Assembly: GCF_047495875.1 (NCBI RefSeq)
Contig: NC_092462.1
Location: 26,800,523-26,864,522, forward strand
Origin: Pithys albifrons albifrons
Lineage: Eukaryota > Chordata > Aves > Passeriformes > Thamnophilidae
DNA length: 64,000 nucleotides
Reading direction: 5' to 3'
Shown here: positions 25,917 to 39,700 of the stretch, piece by piece
Position numbering within the stretch: the stretch's first letter is position 1
Layout: every line of letters starts with the position of its first letter
The notes under the pieces: generated by a model
The model's input: only the letters and a program-made list of their open reading frames with translations
What the model was told of the DNA's origin: nothing
The model's database searches: none
Position numbers and translations under genes: made by a program

Positions 25917-26395
25917 GGTTTAGATGACGATACAAGCACAGACGTCCCAGATACCGTATCACAAGTCAGGAGCAAGGTTTCTGCAGCAGAGAGAACAGTC
26001 AGAGACTGTTCAGATATGTCTGCTGTGGCAAAATCTGACCCATTCCCTGGGCTCTGATGCATCATTGTGGGAAATAAAACATAAATAAAATTTGTTTTAA
26101 ACCACCAATGAACAAATTAGATACTGAAAAATCATGACTGATATGAGAAATCTCCTTAGAACAGAATACTAATTTCCAGAATTTGCCAACTCTGTTCTGA
26201 TTTGCCACACCATTAGGATAAAAGTCTGTATTGGTAATCTGGTGTTTGTCCATCCACAAAAATTTGTTAATATGCACAACACTGACATTGAGATTCACAA
26301 GGTCTTCATGTTTTGGAGATGCCACAGTGGACCTGCTTCCAACCTTTCTGCTGGGCAGAGCCATAGCACACTGCCCACTGTCAGTGCTGCCATGC

Positions 26396-26560
26396 CTGTA
26401 CTCACCTCAGCAGTTGCCTGATGAGTGCACTACAAAGCCACGCAGCGCTGGAGCAGCGGACCCGAGCGCCACGGCCTGAGCTGGCACAGCTCTTGCCCTC
26501 CACCTACTCTCTCCTACAGACTCACCTTCCCACAGGCACCTCAGGCTTATATTCCAGTGG
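26396..26560 (-). promoter_or_regulatory. CpG-rich patch with a TATA-like box and splice-donor matches, candidate transcription start
   Basis: Six CpG dinucleotides fall within about 35 bases (26440-26475) in a window otherwise poor in CpG. On the minus strand a GGAATATAAGCC motif lies near 26547-26558. Two good splice-donor matches follow: AAGGTGAGTC (about 26518-26528) and GAGGTGAGTAC (about 26398-26409). This could be a first exon of a minus-strand transcript, or a decayed LTR. A 97-codon minus-strand frame across it (26407-26700) has no recognisable domain. The call is inference from short motifs. Confidence 0.25.
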
Positions 26561-26700
26561 GCTAAGACACAAATCAACTGGGCCTTTGGCAACCTTCTCC
26601 CAGCTGCCACCTCCTCTAGGGAAAAGAGAGAGAATCTGACCCTTCCACTGCCCATTATCAGATTAAGTGCCTCCAAATATGATGCCAGCATGGGCTGCAT

Positions 26701-29700
26701 ACACGACCTCAGCAGCCTCCAGGCAGCCTATAAGCACCTTCAGTAAATTACTGGTATCACCAGGAGGTTTGGAGTGCTTTAACAATGATGGAAAGGTAAT
26801 AATGGCTTAAAATGCTGATTCAGATCTGGCATGAACAGCATTCAAACAATTAACAAAGCTTTCCTGAACTTCTTTTCCAAGGAGCCACCTAATCAGTGTC
26901 TCCTTCTAGGGAGATATCTTTGTTCCAATCCTATTTTCTTTAGTCAACAAACACCAAAGATCACTCCTGATTCTCCTATCAACATGTGAGACAGTATCTT
27001 TCATGGCTGCCTTAGCACCAACAAAAAGAAATATTAAACACATTCTGACACCTAACTTACTTTCCCCCTCTAGTTACAATTAGATGCTTCAGCTCACAAT
27101 GCAGGGAGATGCTGGCTTTGTTCCACTACCACCATGCTCTATTTCCAGATCTTGCACAACCACCTTTGAATTGTAGGAAGTTTTTTCTATCTCTCATTCT
27201 TGATCTAAAACAGCTGGAAGTGGAATTCCAGATTTTGACTTGTGTAAGTGAAGAATAATTTAAAATAATAAAGCTCAAGGGCCACATTACATGCAGGGAA
27301 ATCAACTGTGTGAGGCCCTTGGAGGGTATGAGACTGAAGGAAGGAAGAACAGACAAGAGAAGAGGCCAGATACAGTAGTCCACAAGAACATAATGTTTTC
27401 GTCACTCTGTTTGAAAGCAATTATACAGTGAGATCTTTTAGTACTTAACCATAAAAATAAATTCCTGATTTTACAATGCATACTAAATGTATTTATTTTT
27501 ACTAAGGCTTCTGTTTCATACTCTCCAGTGTAAAAGCAGGGTCAGACAAGTATATCATCGCCTACTAAGAGTCTTAATTTTTGAGCAAAGGTTCTGAATG
27601 TCAATACTGTAATTCAAGAGGGGCTTCTGACAGAAACCAAAATAAAAGCAGAGACATTGGAGCAATAATGAACTGTTAAGATTTTAATTACCCTTTTGCT
27701 AGTTCAAGAGAGCATTGTTTTTCTACAGTTTTTATCTGAGACGTACAGTACAGAATGCCATATAGTTGTAACACTTAAGGAAGTTTTTTCTCTTAGCTAC
27801 AACTAAATCAATTCTTTGATTCTGCAGTGAACATAGGACTTGGAAGGCCTGATTCCAAACTAAGCCCCCTACAATTTTATTGAAAGTTAAGTCAGGAAAC
27901 ATACAGCACCATGGCGAGATGGTCCCTAGGCAGGAAAGGAGAATATTTCATTTTGTCTCAATTGTATCGCATCACATTCATAACAATGTACAATTAAGAC
28001 ACAACTTTTGGATGATCTCAGACAGGAGTAAATTACATTTATAGGATAGTTTATTTTTAATTACATTCAGCAGAGTAGGGTCACACCAAAATAGCTTTCT
28101 ATGTAAAGATGTCAAAGGTATAGAATATGTAAATAGGTAACCTCTGAAATCGATCAAAGTAACACTGAGCAGAACTTTTTAAAATGTTACTCTACTGTCT
28201 CCTTGAGTGACAAATTAATCACCATAGTGAGCATTTTAGTTAGCCACTCCATACAGCACAATCTTCCCCATCGCTCTGACTAATGTGGAATGGTATTCTA
28301 TTTGCGAAGGGCAATGCCTTTCAGTTGCCTAAGGACAATAACCTTAGCCTCAGTTAACTTGGCAGTTTTGTCATATTTTGAAACTAGTACCACAGCTCAT
28401 GACATCTCAACAGACCATAAAAATGTGATCTAGTAGCGAAAACTTCTCTACTCTCTTGTCCATAACAATACAGCTGTTACCTAACCAGCAAAACCAGCGA
28501 CACTACAAATACCTATCTTTTAGCTTCATCTCCTTAGAACCAGGTTGGAGATGGATACTTCAGAACACAAGTATTCAAGAAAAAAAAGAAGACACAGAAA
28601 CATTAGGATTAAAAGGCCACCTGGCCCTCAGTATCTCCTTACTTTAGGATGGCGTTAACACAGCCATCCTGTTTTCTCACAATATCCCTCAATACTGCCT
28701 TTCTCTAGAATGAAATCTAGGTGTCTTCTGAATTCACTTATGCCTTTAGCTTCAAAATAACTTCCCCGTAATTTATTCCATGTGTTTATCATTCTCTCAT
28801 GAAACAGCCCATAACCTGAACAGAAATGGATAAAAATTTCCCCAGCAAGCTGACGTCTGTCTTTTCCTGCTTCTCTTGGGCCTTCCCTGCATACACACTA
28901 GGCAGACTGAGCTACCAATAGAGTTTTCTTTTCTCTCCCTAGTGAAAAAATTATAATCAGCAGCTCTTTGTGTCTCACTTTATTGAAAATGTGTGCCTGA
29001 AGTTGTTACAATTTTTAAAAATAAATGACATGAAACCTATCCCTTTTGTACTATTAAAGTATGTATTGTTTCCTTCAACAAACTCCTTAGAAGAACTATA
29101 TCAAAGACCAATAAAGACCAACAATAGTCTCAGAAGCTCCAGTCTCACTTACATTGAAGAAGAATATTATCAGAGCACATAAGGCCCTTGTAATAAAGTT
29201 TGAGAGATATGCAGTTTCACATGGTTCCCCTTAATATACCAGCATAAGGAAATTAAATTAAAAAAATACATTTAATGTTCATAGCATTAAACTCTATCGC
29301 AAGAAAAATTAGTTCAGTCTTGAATCATAGAAGTTGTACATTAATCTCTTACCCACTGTACCTATAAGGTGTTCTATATGGAATAAGGTGCTCTGTCACT
29401 CAGTGAAATCCTAGAGCTGAATCCACAGAGATCCACAATACCTCAAGGGGCCATTCTTTCTTTGGATTTTCTGATATAAGCTAATTTGGCTACCTAATTT
29501 TCACTGAAAACTCAAAAGAAATTGGACAATATTAATAGCAGAAAACTGGTAGAGAATTGTAGAATTACATGTTGGAACATGACTGCAAATTTTGTGACAC
29601 TGTAGAACATCAGCCTTCCCTGGCAGATCCATCAATGTGCAGAGACTCATGAAAAACAAGCTATTGCTTTTCTCTATGAAGAGCTATTATACCAAGAGAG

Positions 29701-32700
29701 TATCTGGCCACTCCAGATGGATGTAATGTAAATTATCTTTGCAGCCTATCCATCCATTCAGGAGCTCTTCCACCTACAAGGAAATAAAAATACTAAATTA
29801 AAGCAGAACCTGACCTCTTTATTTTACACACATACTTCAGAACAAAAATGGAAGGAACCTACAGTAGTATTTAATCACTCTTACACTGTCTCATAGTGGA
29901 AGTTAACTTTCCACTTGACCTAAGTGTCACAGATTAACTTACATTAGACAAATGAAGAGAATTTGGAGTTCAGAAATTATTTAATCTTAGGTTTTTGGAA
30001 AAGAAAAAGAGAGAGAAAAAAGAAAAAAAGATCAAGCAACTGTGCTTATATCTTTCTAAAGGAAAACTGCAGATAAAATCACAAGTGATTTTACTGAGAA
30101 AGCAAGCATGAAATGTTCCTGTAGCTGATGACTGAGAAACAATTTCCCTTCTGTTTTGCCACAATACATGACGTTTTCTTTAAACATAACCCATTAAATA
30201 CTGCTCTGAAAAGTCCTTTAGTTACTGAAAGGGTTTCTAAGGAGCTCAGAACACTGGAATTTTAAACCCCATAGGAGAATTTGGTTAGAAAGGCAGATGT
30301 GATCATATTCATGAGAGCTTGTTTCCATACTCTTAATCACCTCCAGACACTGCAGAAGTCATGTTGTGCAAGAAAGGTACAGGAACATATGCTTTGCTTG
30401 CTGCCTGTAGCGTGTTACATTCCAACTAACTATTAAGTATCTGGAAATCAAACACAAACCTCACACTTTATCAAAAGATAGAGAGTTCCAAGACTGATAA
30501 CATTATGGAACATGCTTGAGAACTAATTGTTTTTCTACAAACTAATTGTTTTTTACAGAGTAAAAAAATTACTAATGTAATTTAGAAATCATAAATACTA
30601 TTTTACTTTTGATTACACCACCCATTTAAAATAAAAACAAAACCAACCTCAAAAACTCCCAACAAACTAAAAACAAAACAAAACCAAAAAACCAAAACAA
30701 ACACCAAAATACTTGAATCCAGGTTTAATATCAACACATGTTTGCCTCAAAGGTAATAAAAGTCAGGAAATAATTCCTCTTACAAACTTCATGAGAAGCA
30801 CACCAAAAATGCTTGTCTTTCTGATGCTCAAACTCTTGTTAGTGAAGAGCTTAAAGAAAAAAAAAAGCAAAGCCTTCTGCTAAGTATTTTTCCTAGAAAA
30901 CATTCTTAGTATATAGCATAAATAATACCTAATTCTTTCTTTTCTCTGAAATTTTAAAGCAATTATTACAAACCGAATAAACACATGAAGAAAGCTTGCT
31001 GTCAAAGAGTGAATGAAGTCTGAGACTTCTCGATGTTTTTATAGGGAAGGAAATGATTAGCAGGTGAAGTTAAGTAGATACTGCCTCATTAAGCTGTCAC
31101 ATTACATTTCATTATTGTCTCTCAGTTTCTAATGGGATGAGAACCCCAAATGTTTACTAAATTACCAGGAAATAATATGCTCAAAATGTTTCCATTACCT
31201 AATGAAAATTTGCTCCTGTGACAGAGTAAAAAAGGCAAAACCAATCTGCGTATCTTTCTTTGCTTATTTTTTGAAAAACTTTAGGAATAATCACAAATAC
31301 CACACCACACTCAGATGGTACAGTTTTTGACAACTTAAGTAAAAAAAAATTAACTAGGAAATGTACATTATATCAACAAGTTGCTTCTCTACAAAATAAA
31401 GACAACCATCAAAGAAACAACTGTATTTCTAAAAAATATAATTTCCAATTGGAAATCTGCTTTTAGTCATTTTCCCTATTCACAAACATAGCCACAACTC
31501 ATCCTTACTAGAATGCCAGTCAAGTGTTTCTGCAAAATTTTAAGTCAGTACCTTTCAGCATCCTGATAATATTTCTAAGGAGAAGGTGTGATAAATACAG
31601 TCTTACTGCTTGACAAGGCAATATCGTTACTGAAAAGAGATTTTCAACTTGCATTTATAATCCTCTTCCTTTCTTAGGTCATTCAATTAAACAACAAATT
31701 ATAGCTCAGTCATTGAAACGGCAATCAAATTAGGCAGAAGAAAACATTAAAGTTTTTGCAACTTTTTGACACTTAACTCTTGATTTGTTTTCCCACAGTA
31801 TTATTCTATAAATCCTTTCTTTAACACCTCATGATGAATTCAGGTAGTTTTTCTGTTATGCATTCTTTGGTTCATCTGCGCTGGAAATTCTGTATAGCTT
31901 TGATTTATACTCTGTTCCACATACAAATTTGAGGGAACAGGTCATTCCAGATGCAGTGCATGAAAGTTTTCTGCTGTTTTCCAGATGGGTGTTATCTAAA
32001 AGATTTAAGTTTATTTCATGTTTTCCTGTACATTACAGTAACCAGGCACTGAAAGGTTCATGTATCCAGTTAAAGACTAACTGGAACACCAAATTATAGG
32101 TCAAAAGAGATTAATTCAAAAATAAGATTTTAAAGAGGCTAAATTGGCATAGATTAAGAAAATGCAGTGAACACACTATGAATGCAATTTTTAAAGATGC
32201 ACAGAATACTTCTCTGGCAAGACGAGATCTCTTTTATTCCAGTCCTTATTTACATTCATATCTGATCATTGAGGACTGTTATTCAATACCAGTCTTTTGT
32301 CCGATGTGCTACTTCACTATCGAAGTTGTCACAATAGTGGGTATGACTGTTTACTGCACCTTCAAAACTAATACAAGAAACTAGCTGCAGATTACCAATT
32401 ATTTTCCACCAGCTTTGTCACAAGGTAAATTGCAGGGAAGTACCACTGCCTTCCACCACACCAAAAAGTCCAGACAGATATTCATAAATAGAACTTTGTT
32501 ACACGTTTCTTCTTTGTAACCTCCCATCATCTTTTACTTCCTTGTACTATTCCAAATTCTCTTTAGAGAGAAAGGGTGGTTTACCAGTTGTTGCACTTTC
32601 TTTTTGTACTGTTTATCCACTGCAAAGAGAATGCAGTCAAAAGGAGTCTACAGCAGGGATCATTTGTCATCTGGGTTCTGGAAATAATTAACCTGCTGCT

Positions 32701-33372
32701 TCAATAGCTAGAAGTTTCGTTATACAAATTCTTTGACAATATGCAAATGTGAATGACTGCAGCAAAGCACAGACCTTCGGATGCAATTGCCATTGAGCAG
32801 TGATGTGTTGATCATGTTTTTCTTTAAACAAGGTGTTAACTTCCCAGAATTTTTCCATGGTCAAAATAAAGAAATACTAGACAGTCAGGGAGTGGATCGC
32901 CATGAGGCTCCAGGACAAGCTGGCATCAGCAGTTGCCTGTTGGTACCTGCTGAGCTAAGGACTTTGTCAGAGGAGATCATTTCCCAGGTAAACACCTCAA
33001 AGAGATGCAAAAAGGAAAGGAAAAAGCCAGACTAAGAAGCTCCATCCCATTACAGCTCATTAAATACTGGATTGGGTCTAGGCAGCTTGGCAAACAGAGA
33101 GCAAAAGAGAGAAACGAGAAAAATGAGATTCATGATCAGCAGAGCATGGATTGTACTGCTTGTGGACAGCAAAAACTACCAGCACAGGGTAGGGACTTCA
33201 AGGACAAACCCTCCTATCACCTGTGAAGGCAGATCCAGGAAGGATGATTCTGCTGCCACTGTCACATGAGCCCGGCAGCCAGCAGAAAGGCAGGCAACAT
33301 ATCCATCCCCCAGGAGACCTGTCCAGTGGTGGAGAGTATAGCTTAAAGCCTAGGCACAGTCCAGAAAGCTTT
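26701..33372. other. No recognised gene; A/C-rich tracts
   Basis: AT-rich sequence. A CAAA-type A/C-rich tract lies at about 30630-30710. No coding region or secure mobile element was identified. Confidence 0.55.
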
Positions 33373-33560
33373 CACGGAATCAACTAGGTTGGAAAAGACC
33401 TCTGAGATCATTGAGTCCAACCTTTGAACCAACATCACCTTGTCAACTAGACCATGCCACATTCAGTCTCTGCTTAAATACCTCCTGTGTTACTCTTTCA
33501 GTGGTCAAGCCATCCTGTTCATCAGTATCCCATATCTTACACCCCAAAACACAAATTGCA
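33373..33560 (-). mobile_element. CR1 LINE 3' fragment, minus strand
   Basis: The plus strand reads CACGGAATCAACTAGG then TTGGAAAAGACCTCTGAG and ATCATTGAGTCCAACC, the reverse complement of an avian CR1 3' end. It continues through a degenerate 'ACCATGCCACATTCAGTC...AAATACCTCC'. Similarity fades before the G/T-rich tract that follows. Confidence 0.9.
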
Positions 33561-33574
33561 ACAGTGAGGGCTAC

Positions 33575-33745
33575 TGAAGGGTTGTTTGGTTTTTGTTCTT
33601 TTTTTTTCTGGTGCTTGTTGTGTTGTGGAGCTTTTGTTTGTTTGATTGATTTGTTGGTTTGGGTTGTTGTTGGGTTTTTGGTGGGTTTTTTTTTTGGGGG
33701 GGGGCTGGGGTGTTTGGTTCTTTGTTGGGGGGGGGTTGTAGGGGG
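33575..33745 (+). repeat. G/T-rich low-complexity tract with long G runs
   Basis: The plus strand is almost entirely G and T. Runs of G9 (33696-33704), G4 (33707-33710), G9 (33727-33735) and G5 (33741-33745) follow several GGG triplets from 33661. The arrangement could form a G-quadruplex on the plus strand. The 121-codon frame across it is an artefact of composition. Confidence 0.85.
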
Positions 33746-36700
33746 ACCAGTATCACTGTTGCCTTTCCATCAGTAAAACCATAGTCAAGCTATCAAAACA
33801 AGAAAAGTTAACTTCAATCCACATATCATGCCAGTTTAGTCAGTGCAAGAAACAAAACAAAGAAGAATACAGAATTATGTACGGTTTCAAATAAAACTCC
33901 AAGCCTTTCATTAATTTATTTTTCTAGTTGCTTTATTGTTGTGTCTAATATTTCTAAATAAAAATAGAAGGGTGGTGAAATCCAATCTCATCTATTACAA
34001 TATACTTAAGTTCACTTCAGGTCTTATGAGAAGAAACAGACAGTAATAAAAATTCTTGCCAGAGACAATCTTTTAAATAACAGTTATTCACAGTGATTAT
34101 AAAATCTCTCCTAAAGTATGAGTGCTCATTTTCTCAATTCCATCAAAGGCTATGTGTACACAAAGCTGTACAGCTCGCATGGCAACACCTAGGCAGAAAC
34201 ATTTTTCTAAAATAAAATATTGGTGGCAAAAAGAATTCCTTCTTAGTTCCATTTAAACAAGTCCAGTAGCTGCTAGCCCTGTTCTGCTACCAGTATCTGC
34301 TCTCTCACCTTTACCATATCCCTTGTCTCAGCTGATTCTAGTCTCAAAGTAATAACAGTAGTTTTTAACAAAAAATAAGTACTTGGAACTAGTTAATTTC
34401 TCAGCTCATTACAACATTGTAATCAGTTTCTCTGACTCATTAGGTAGGTATAATTGCACTGGATCTTGACTTCTGTAAGGAATTACTCCTGCTTCCTGTA
34501 AGAAATTAATCCTAAGAGTCTGGAGCCCCTTAACTGAAAAAAAAAAAATCATAATTTTCCATTTCCCCCCCCTTTTTTAAAGGAAGTGTCAACCAATGTA
34601 GTAAAGGACATCTGTAAATTACCAAAAATTTCTTATCCTAAAGGTCTGCTTTATCAACTGTCAAATCTTGTTGCAAAGAATAGTCTTCTCTATGGTGACT
34701 CATTATATCTCAGTTGCTGGGGCTGAAGGCATATCCAAAATGCCAGACAGAAGTCTTCACAAATATCCTTTACTTAGGCTATGCATTAAGATAAACATCT
34801 AAAGTCAAAAGTCTGGAGACTACAGCATTTAGTCAAGACATGTGATGAACTATGTCTCACAGTTGATGACCACATTAATCTAAAATTGCCCCATTTCTTT
34901 CAGTCAAATGCTTTTACAAGTTTACCAATGAATAAAAAATGGCTCAGCAAGACAGGAGAAATAAATGAGTTGAAAAGATGACATTTGAAGTTCCATATTT
35001 CTTAACACTGGATGAACAGAGAAAACAAAAAGACAAATTTTTAAAAGGAAATGTAACAGCAGTATTGGACAACTGTGAATAATCTCTTTCCTATGATGTA
35101 TTTCCCTGAACAGCTAAGGGTGGATAAAACTTCTCTCAACAGAACAGGAAGACAACTGCTTTTTTAACCCCCTGATGAAAGAACCAAGTTTTTTCATAGG
35201 TATTGGGGGAGATCTGCCATGAATGTGCAAAACAGATCTCTCCCGCTCGATATTACCCAGAGCTACAGCACTGCAGTTTCTGTGATCACAGCTGTTTTTC
35301 TCCTTGGCATGCTCCTTGGTGATATGAAGGGTTTTCACTTTATGGAAAATACCTATACAATGAAGGGTCCTTTTCTGTTGGTAAAATAACCCACACAACC
35401 TCTAAACATTATCTATTTGTTTTTCAGTTTAATTCTTCAGTCATAAAAAAATAAAAAGAAATTTAAAAACCCAACTAAACCCCATTTTTTAAAAAATATG
35501 TTCCATTTTTAAACAAACTTCTTTGAAAATTATAAATATCACACAACAAAGATGATTGTTCATGTCTGTTACTATTTTCTCAAGTCTGTTTCCAAGTTTA
35601 CTTCTCAAAAGGGCATTCAATGAAATCGCTTAACTGAGTGATTTCCTATTCAACACTATAGAATAAAGGGTCTATAACTTGGGTTTAAAACATTTAAGTC
35701 TAAAAAGCATTTCAAGTTAATGATAAATCTTATGTATGTATAGCAACAACAGTAAAAGACTTGCTGCAGCTGTAACTGCTATGTCACCAAAACCTCCCCA
35801 AATCACTTCTTACATTTACTTACATTATGTATTTTTTAAATCTGTGTTCTGTATGCATCTGTATAGGCTTTTGGGGGTTGAGCTTTTACTTCCCATTCAG
35901 TAAGCATGTTTCAAGACAGAAGTGAGAGTGAGAATAAGAACAACTTTACTGTTCAGCAGAATGCCAATTACAGCTGAAAGTCCTGAAGGCTGCACTTATC
36001 CCAGTGACCAGCAAAACACAGAAAGTGGAAAGATAACAAGTCCCTTCATGGCTTTTGCTCTATGGCCTTTTCCTTGTAATCACCAAAATACAATTCTGTT
36101 TGGGACAGCAACTCTGTCACAGAGATCATTGTCCAGGCCTTAAAACAGTTTATCGATTCACACAGAAGTACAAAAGTATCAGTGCATTAGTTACACTCTT
36201 CTGTGGACTTGATAGATGTTAGTTTTTTAAATGAAAAAACTGGAATGAAAACATAGAAACCCAGGAAGCCTCTTCTTTAATGTAAAGTTTGTAATTGCGA
36301 TGACCACTCTGGCTTTGGCCCTATCTTTAACTTTCTTACATGTGAAATATGGGCAGATGAGACTGCCTAAGTACCTACATATGTGGTACCTCAGCTTACA
36401 CTTTCCTCAGAAAAAATACAATATGCTTCCTATGATGTTAATGATGATTTAAACTCTAACAAGCTAAGGATATCTTAAAAAGTCTCTGATGGATCTATCT
36501 TCACACGCATTGTAAAACATTTTTCATTAGCATATAAAGCAGTGTTTTTCACTGATTTGTTCTGCTAGAAGTTGAGCTTCAAAGACAATGAGTCTGAGCC
36601 ACAGGTGGCTTCAGGCTCTGCTCAACTCCTGCATATGGTTTTCCACACAGATTGCAATTCATCCCGATGCACAGAACTGGAAGAACATAATTTAGTCCTA

Positions 36701-39700
36701 ACAGGAGTAATTTGAGTAACGTTTTCTTTTTAATGACACTTCTTGTTCTTTGCTCTTATACATATTCATTGAGAACCATGGTATTTTAATTATGGTGATT
36801 TGTATGTGGTGTATTAACACCTCACAGTAGACTCTGAAATGTGAATGAAAAATGTCTCTTCTTACAGCTCCAAAACAGAAATTTGACACAAAGTCATGAC
36901 AGACATAAGAGCATAAGAAAAATCAGTGTGTGAATATTTTCTTTTCTCTGACAGAGCATCAGATCAACTAACATAATGTTTGACGATATGGTCAAGTAGG
37001 ATAAAAATCCACATGATACATGGGAGGGGCTAGAAAATAGTCATCACTGATAGAGAAGAGTCTCTAGATTACCAGTACAAATGTAGTATCTATACGCGTC
37101 TGAAACATACCTTGACACCTACAAGACCACCAGTCATGATTAGCTGGCATAGAAGTCAGCAGAGACAAAATAATAAAGCCATTTACAAGTGTAGAAAGCT
37201 TTTCTTCACCCTTTTTTAGGCTAAAATAAAGCTTGAACAAGTGTCCTTGGATACAGTGTTACAGAATGGGGTCTGCAACTTCCTGCATTTTACAAACACA
37301 GTAAGAGAGTAACACACTTCAGAAATCATCACTAAAATGTTTCATTACTAGTTTTACTTTCTCCATACTCCCTTTGATAATCTGATGAAATAATTTACAG
37401 TGCAGCAAGGACAGGAAGAAGCTATATGCTAAGGAATGTCCATTCTAAAGAGCACTCTATGTTAATGATATGCCTTCCTTAGTATAGTACAGGATATACA
37501 GACAGAAAGAAAGGAAACTATGACTAATACTTTCCACTCAATTCATACAAAGGTTTCATTAACATAAAAAATGTGTGCAGCAAGGAGAGTATATTCTCTT
37601 CAACAGTAAATGTAAATTATATATCCACATGCACACACATCAAGAGGATCTGATTGCACACAGTGTAATTAGACACTCAAATAGGTTGTGATTTCTAAAT
37701 CTAAGATGTATACATAGTCCTAGGATCAAATTCCATCCTTGGAAGGATACTCACAGGTTGCATGGATTTCCATGTTTCATTGAACCACTGCAGTAAAACA
37801 TATTTTGATAATGACTTTAATACTTCAGTGGCATTTTGCTCTGGAAAACGATAATGAAAATATAATTCATATTAAGCCTCATTGTGGAGCCCTGGATATT
37901 GACCAATTCAAATTCAAACCTACCCTTTTATACCTGCTCTTCGAGGGTTCATGTAACTAACAGCTGGTCTTCTGATTAATAAAGAAATGGATGATCAGCC
38001 ACTCATTTCTGTCAATTTATGAAGTGGTATTTTATCTATCTTTCAGGAAGCTATGATTTCTCAGCACTTCTCAACTTTCACCAAGTCATAACAGCACCTC
38101 TCTCTAACAAACCCTACTGTGTACCTGGGAAGATGTTTATCATCATCCTTCCCACCATACAACTACAGACAGCAGAGTGTATGAAAACAGAACTCTCAAT
38201 TCCAATAAAGATGTGCTGGTATAATAGCAAAGAAAATTAGTGGTATCTAACTCTTCAGCTTTACTGCTAGACTTACTTAGGAATAATTAAAATTACACCA
38301 CAAAAAAAGATCGGGGAGAAGAGAAGGGGAAAAGGATGAGGGAAGACCACAACTCTAACTGAAGGTGCCATGTAATGGCTCTGACCTGGCTATTTGCAGG
38401 ACAAGAAGCAAGCAGGTGAGCATGACTGGGTCCTACCTGCCCTGCATGCCAGTGGGTGTGGCCAGTCAGACCATGGTAGCTCCATTCTTTCCATGAAGAC
38501 TGGACAGCATTAAGTAAACATGACAGGAGGTCTCCACTGCAGATTTCTACAATGTGTCCAGTGCCTTCTCTGCATTCAGTGATAGAAGCAGAATAGTATT
38601 TGTAGTTTGCATAGGGATTAATCACAGGGCAAGACTACCTAGCTCCCTGATTTTTGGAGAGAGTGTGTGGAAAAGCCCTAAGTAATTCTACAGAGAATAA
38701 AGTTCTGAACTAAGACCTACTTGATCATACACCATGTACTCTGGAGTCCCTTGAGTGATGCAAAGTATTTTAGATTAAATTAGGAGCACATAAGAACAAC
38801 TTCCATATCAAAACATGTAGACTCTGCCTTGTGCCAACTGTCACTTAAAATCCGAATAAAAATTTCCAAATATTATTACTACTAAGTGCTACTACACTTA
38901 CTTGGTTCTACAGATCTTACAATCTTATAAGAATAAAAACATCATTTAGGAACAGTGTGGCAAAAGTTGTCAATAACATGTCAAAAGTACAAAGGAAAAG
39001 AAATGGTTCACTTCTTCTCTATATTAGTGAAGTATCAAACCTTATTGCAACCTTTAGAGTTACCATAATCACAAGTACCACCACTACTATTTTGTCATGT
39101 GCAAGACATTAGCCTTGGGTTCTACATTAAATAAAAAAATAAATGGGGGGGGGGGGGGGGAAGTGCTGTATCCCTTGCATCTGTATAGTCAGAAGCTACC
39201 ATGATGAGCATGACTACCAAAGGGGTAGTTCCTAGCAGAGAAACCTATATAAGCCAAGCAACACTTAACCAAAAGCTAGTAGAGTTAGTGAATTATTCTT
39301 TTAATTACATATTTATTTCAACATGCCTCTTTTCTCTAGAAAATATAGTTATGTAAGGGATTATTGTTTACCATTTGTATTAACATTATTCATGTGTTTC
39401 ACATACACTTGTTTGTCACAGAGCAAAAGACAATTTTCTGTGGAGGAGGAGTAGGTTTTTTTTTAGCAAATACAGAGGTTCAGGTGGTTCATAAATGACC
39501 CTATAAAAACTTACATTTCAAATGCAGTCCATGTAGTAAACTGTCAGAACTATAGAAAAAGAGTAAGAAATTCATGTGCAAATCAGTTGTATTATTGTCT
39601 CCACTACTGCTGCTCAGAACAAATAGTTCAATGATTACAGTTCAGACTATATTTAGGATAAAGCAAGCAAAAGGTATCCTGTTGAGAACAAGAAAGGATG

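Noticed and set aside
28680..29010. Possible old CR1-like antisense fragment
   Set aside because: A few phrases resemble old LINE sequence, but I could not follow a consistent order, so similarity may be chance.
33411..33776. 121-codon frame rich in Gly, Val, Leu and Phe, looking like membrane segments
   Set aside because: It is produced by the G/T-rich low-complexity tract.
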